From the NCBI GenBank assembly GCA_000482765.1, contig AXWR01000005.1, forward strand, positions 1-64,000: 64,000 nucleotides of DNA. The letters run 5' to 3'. Under the pieces are notes generated by a model that saw only the letters and a list, made by a program, of their open reading frames with translations, did no database searches and was not told the origin of the DNA. The position numbers were made by a program, and so were the translations under genes. The DNA is from Meiothermus taiwanensis DSM 14542. Its GTDB lineage: Bacteria; Deinococcota; Deinococci; Deinococcales; Thermaceae. Shown one piece after another: positions 63,928 to 64,000 of this stretch. Numbering within the stretch: position 1 is the first letter of the stretch; every line of letters starts with the position of its first letter.

Positions 63928-64000
63928 ATGGGTTCCATATACCTGCCCGATCAACTGAAGGCCAGGTTGGTTCGAGCAGCCCGGCGTCGCGGTTACCTGG
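63928..64000 (+). CDS. Small protein, possibly ribbon-helix-helix antitoxin (partial, runs off window)
   Basis: Only 24 codons are visible (MGSIYLPDQLKARLVRAARR and on). The short beta strand followed by a helix (IYLPDQLKARLVRAA) resembles the start of CopG/RHH DNA-binding proteins. GGAGGTG lies six bases before the ATG, and an operator-like palindrome overlaps its promoter. Identity cannot be settled from the visible part. Confidence 0.5.
   Translation, partial: MGSIYLPDQLKARLVRAARRRGYL

Overview
The window looks like chromosomal DNA of a Meiothermus-like member of the Deinococcota (Thermaceae). The signs are GC-rich sequence, many genes with a TAnnnT -10 box placed 6-10 bases before the start codon (leaderless mRNAs), close protein resemblance to Thermus regulators I know (CarH/LitR, LdrP, SdrP), a heteromeric GdhA/GdhB pair, and a carotenoid cluster suited to acylated carotenoid glucosides. 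The assignment is by protein similarity from memory, not by a search.

Layout. 1-3.2 kb: left-edge beta-helix lipoprotein, a palindrome-rich gap, a WecA/TagO-like phosphoglycosyl transferase, a small unknown gene and an NDUFA9-like reductase. 3.2-15.0 kb: the carotenoid region. On the minus strand lie carH (B12 photoreceptor repressor) and a CRP-family gene like ldrP that is broken by an internal deletion and frameshift. On the plus strand lie a methyltransferase, crtB, a small RHH/RelE toxin-antitoxin pair, a CrtO-type ketolase, a lycopene cyclase, cruF, an acyltransferase, cruG, a CrtI/CrtD desaturase and a cytochrome P450, the last five overlapping. The carH-crtB side gap holds two face-to-face overlapping promoters and an array of about 11-bp TGT repeats like known CarH operators. 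15-18.5 kb: GNAT acetyltransferase, a dispersed repeat, gdhB and gdhA. 18.5-24.6 kb: thioesterase, polyprenyl synthase, a lipoprotein-rex-SPOR-TPR operon, tRNA-fMet, type 2 IPP isomerase. 24.6-35 kb: dehydrogenase, DsbB/FtsY operon, Sua5, tRNA-Ile2, RlmI/O-like methyltransferase, ApaG, ABC ATPase, CtpA, FtsE, long HPF with a structured leader. 35-43.7 kb: MalY-type lyase, second copy of the dispersed repeat, diguanylate cyclase, RNase HII, DUF4384 lipoprotein, a TRAP transporter (dctP, dctQ, dctM), quinone reductase. 43.7-50.3 kb: divergent nagZ / nagA-SIS deaminase amino-sugar recycling, 3-hydroxyacyl-CoA dehydrogenase, VOC protein, ParB-like protein. 50.4-64 kb: SdrP-like CRP regulator, CorA-like channel with a GTN motif, PIG-L deacetylase, a nucleotidyltransferase/XRE pair, CCA-adding enzyme, hydrolase, a 926-residue NTPase-TPR protein, PEGA protein, FAH-family hydrolase, cation/H+ antiporter, RqcH, and a right-edge partial small gene.

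How it fits together. Polyprenyl synthase and IPP isomerase supply precursors; CrtB, CrtI, cyclase, CrtO/P450, CruF, CruG and the embedded acyltransferase together predict a monocyclic carotenoid, oxidised on its beta ring and carrying an acylated glucoside on the other end. CarH would make this light-inducible. The usual activator of such a system (LdrP) appears disrupted here, leaving the SdrP-like protein as the only intact CRP paralogue in view. The other most unusual items are a modular intergenic repeat family at gene 3' ends, a GdhA subunit without its catalytic lysine, a nucleotidyltransferase/XRE two-gene unit with a palindromic operator, and strong over-use of the word CTCGAG.
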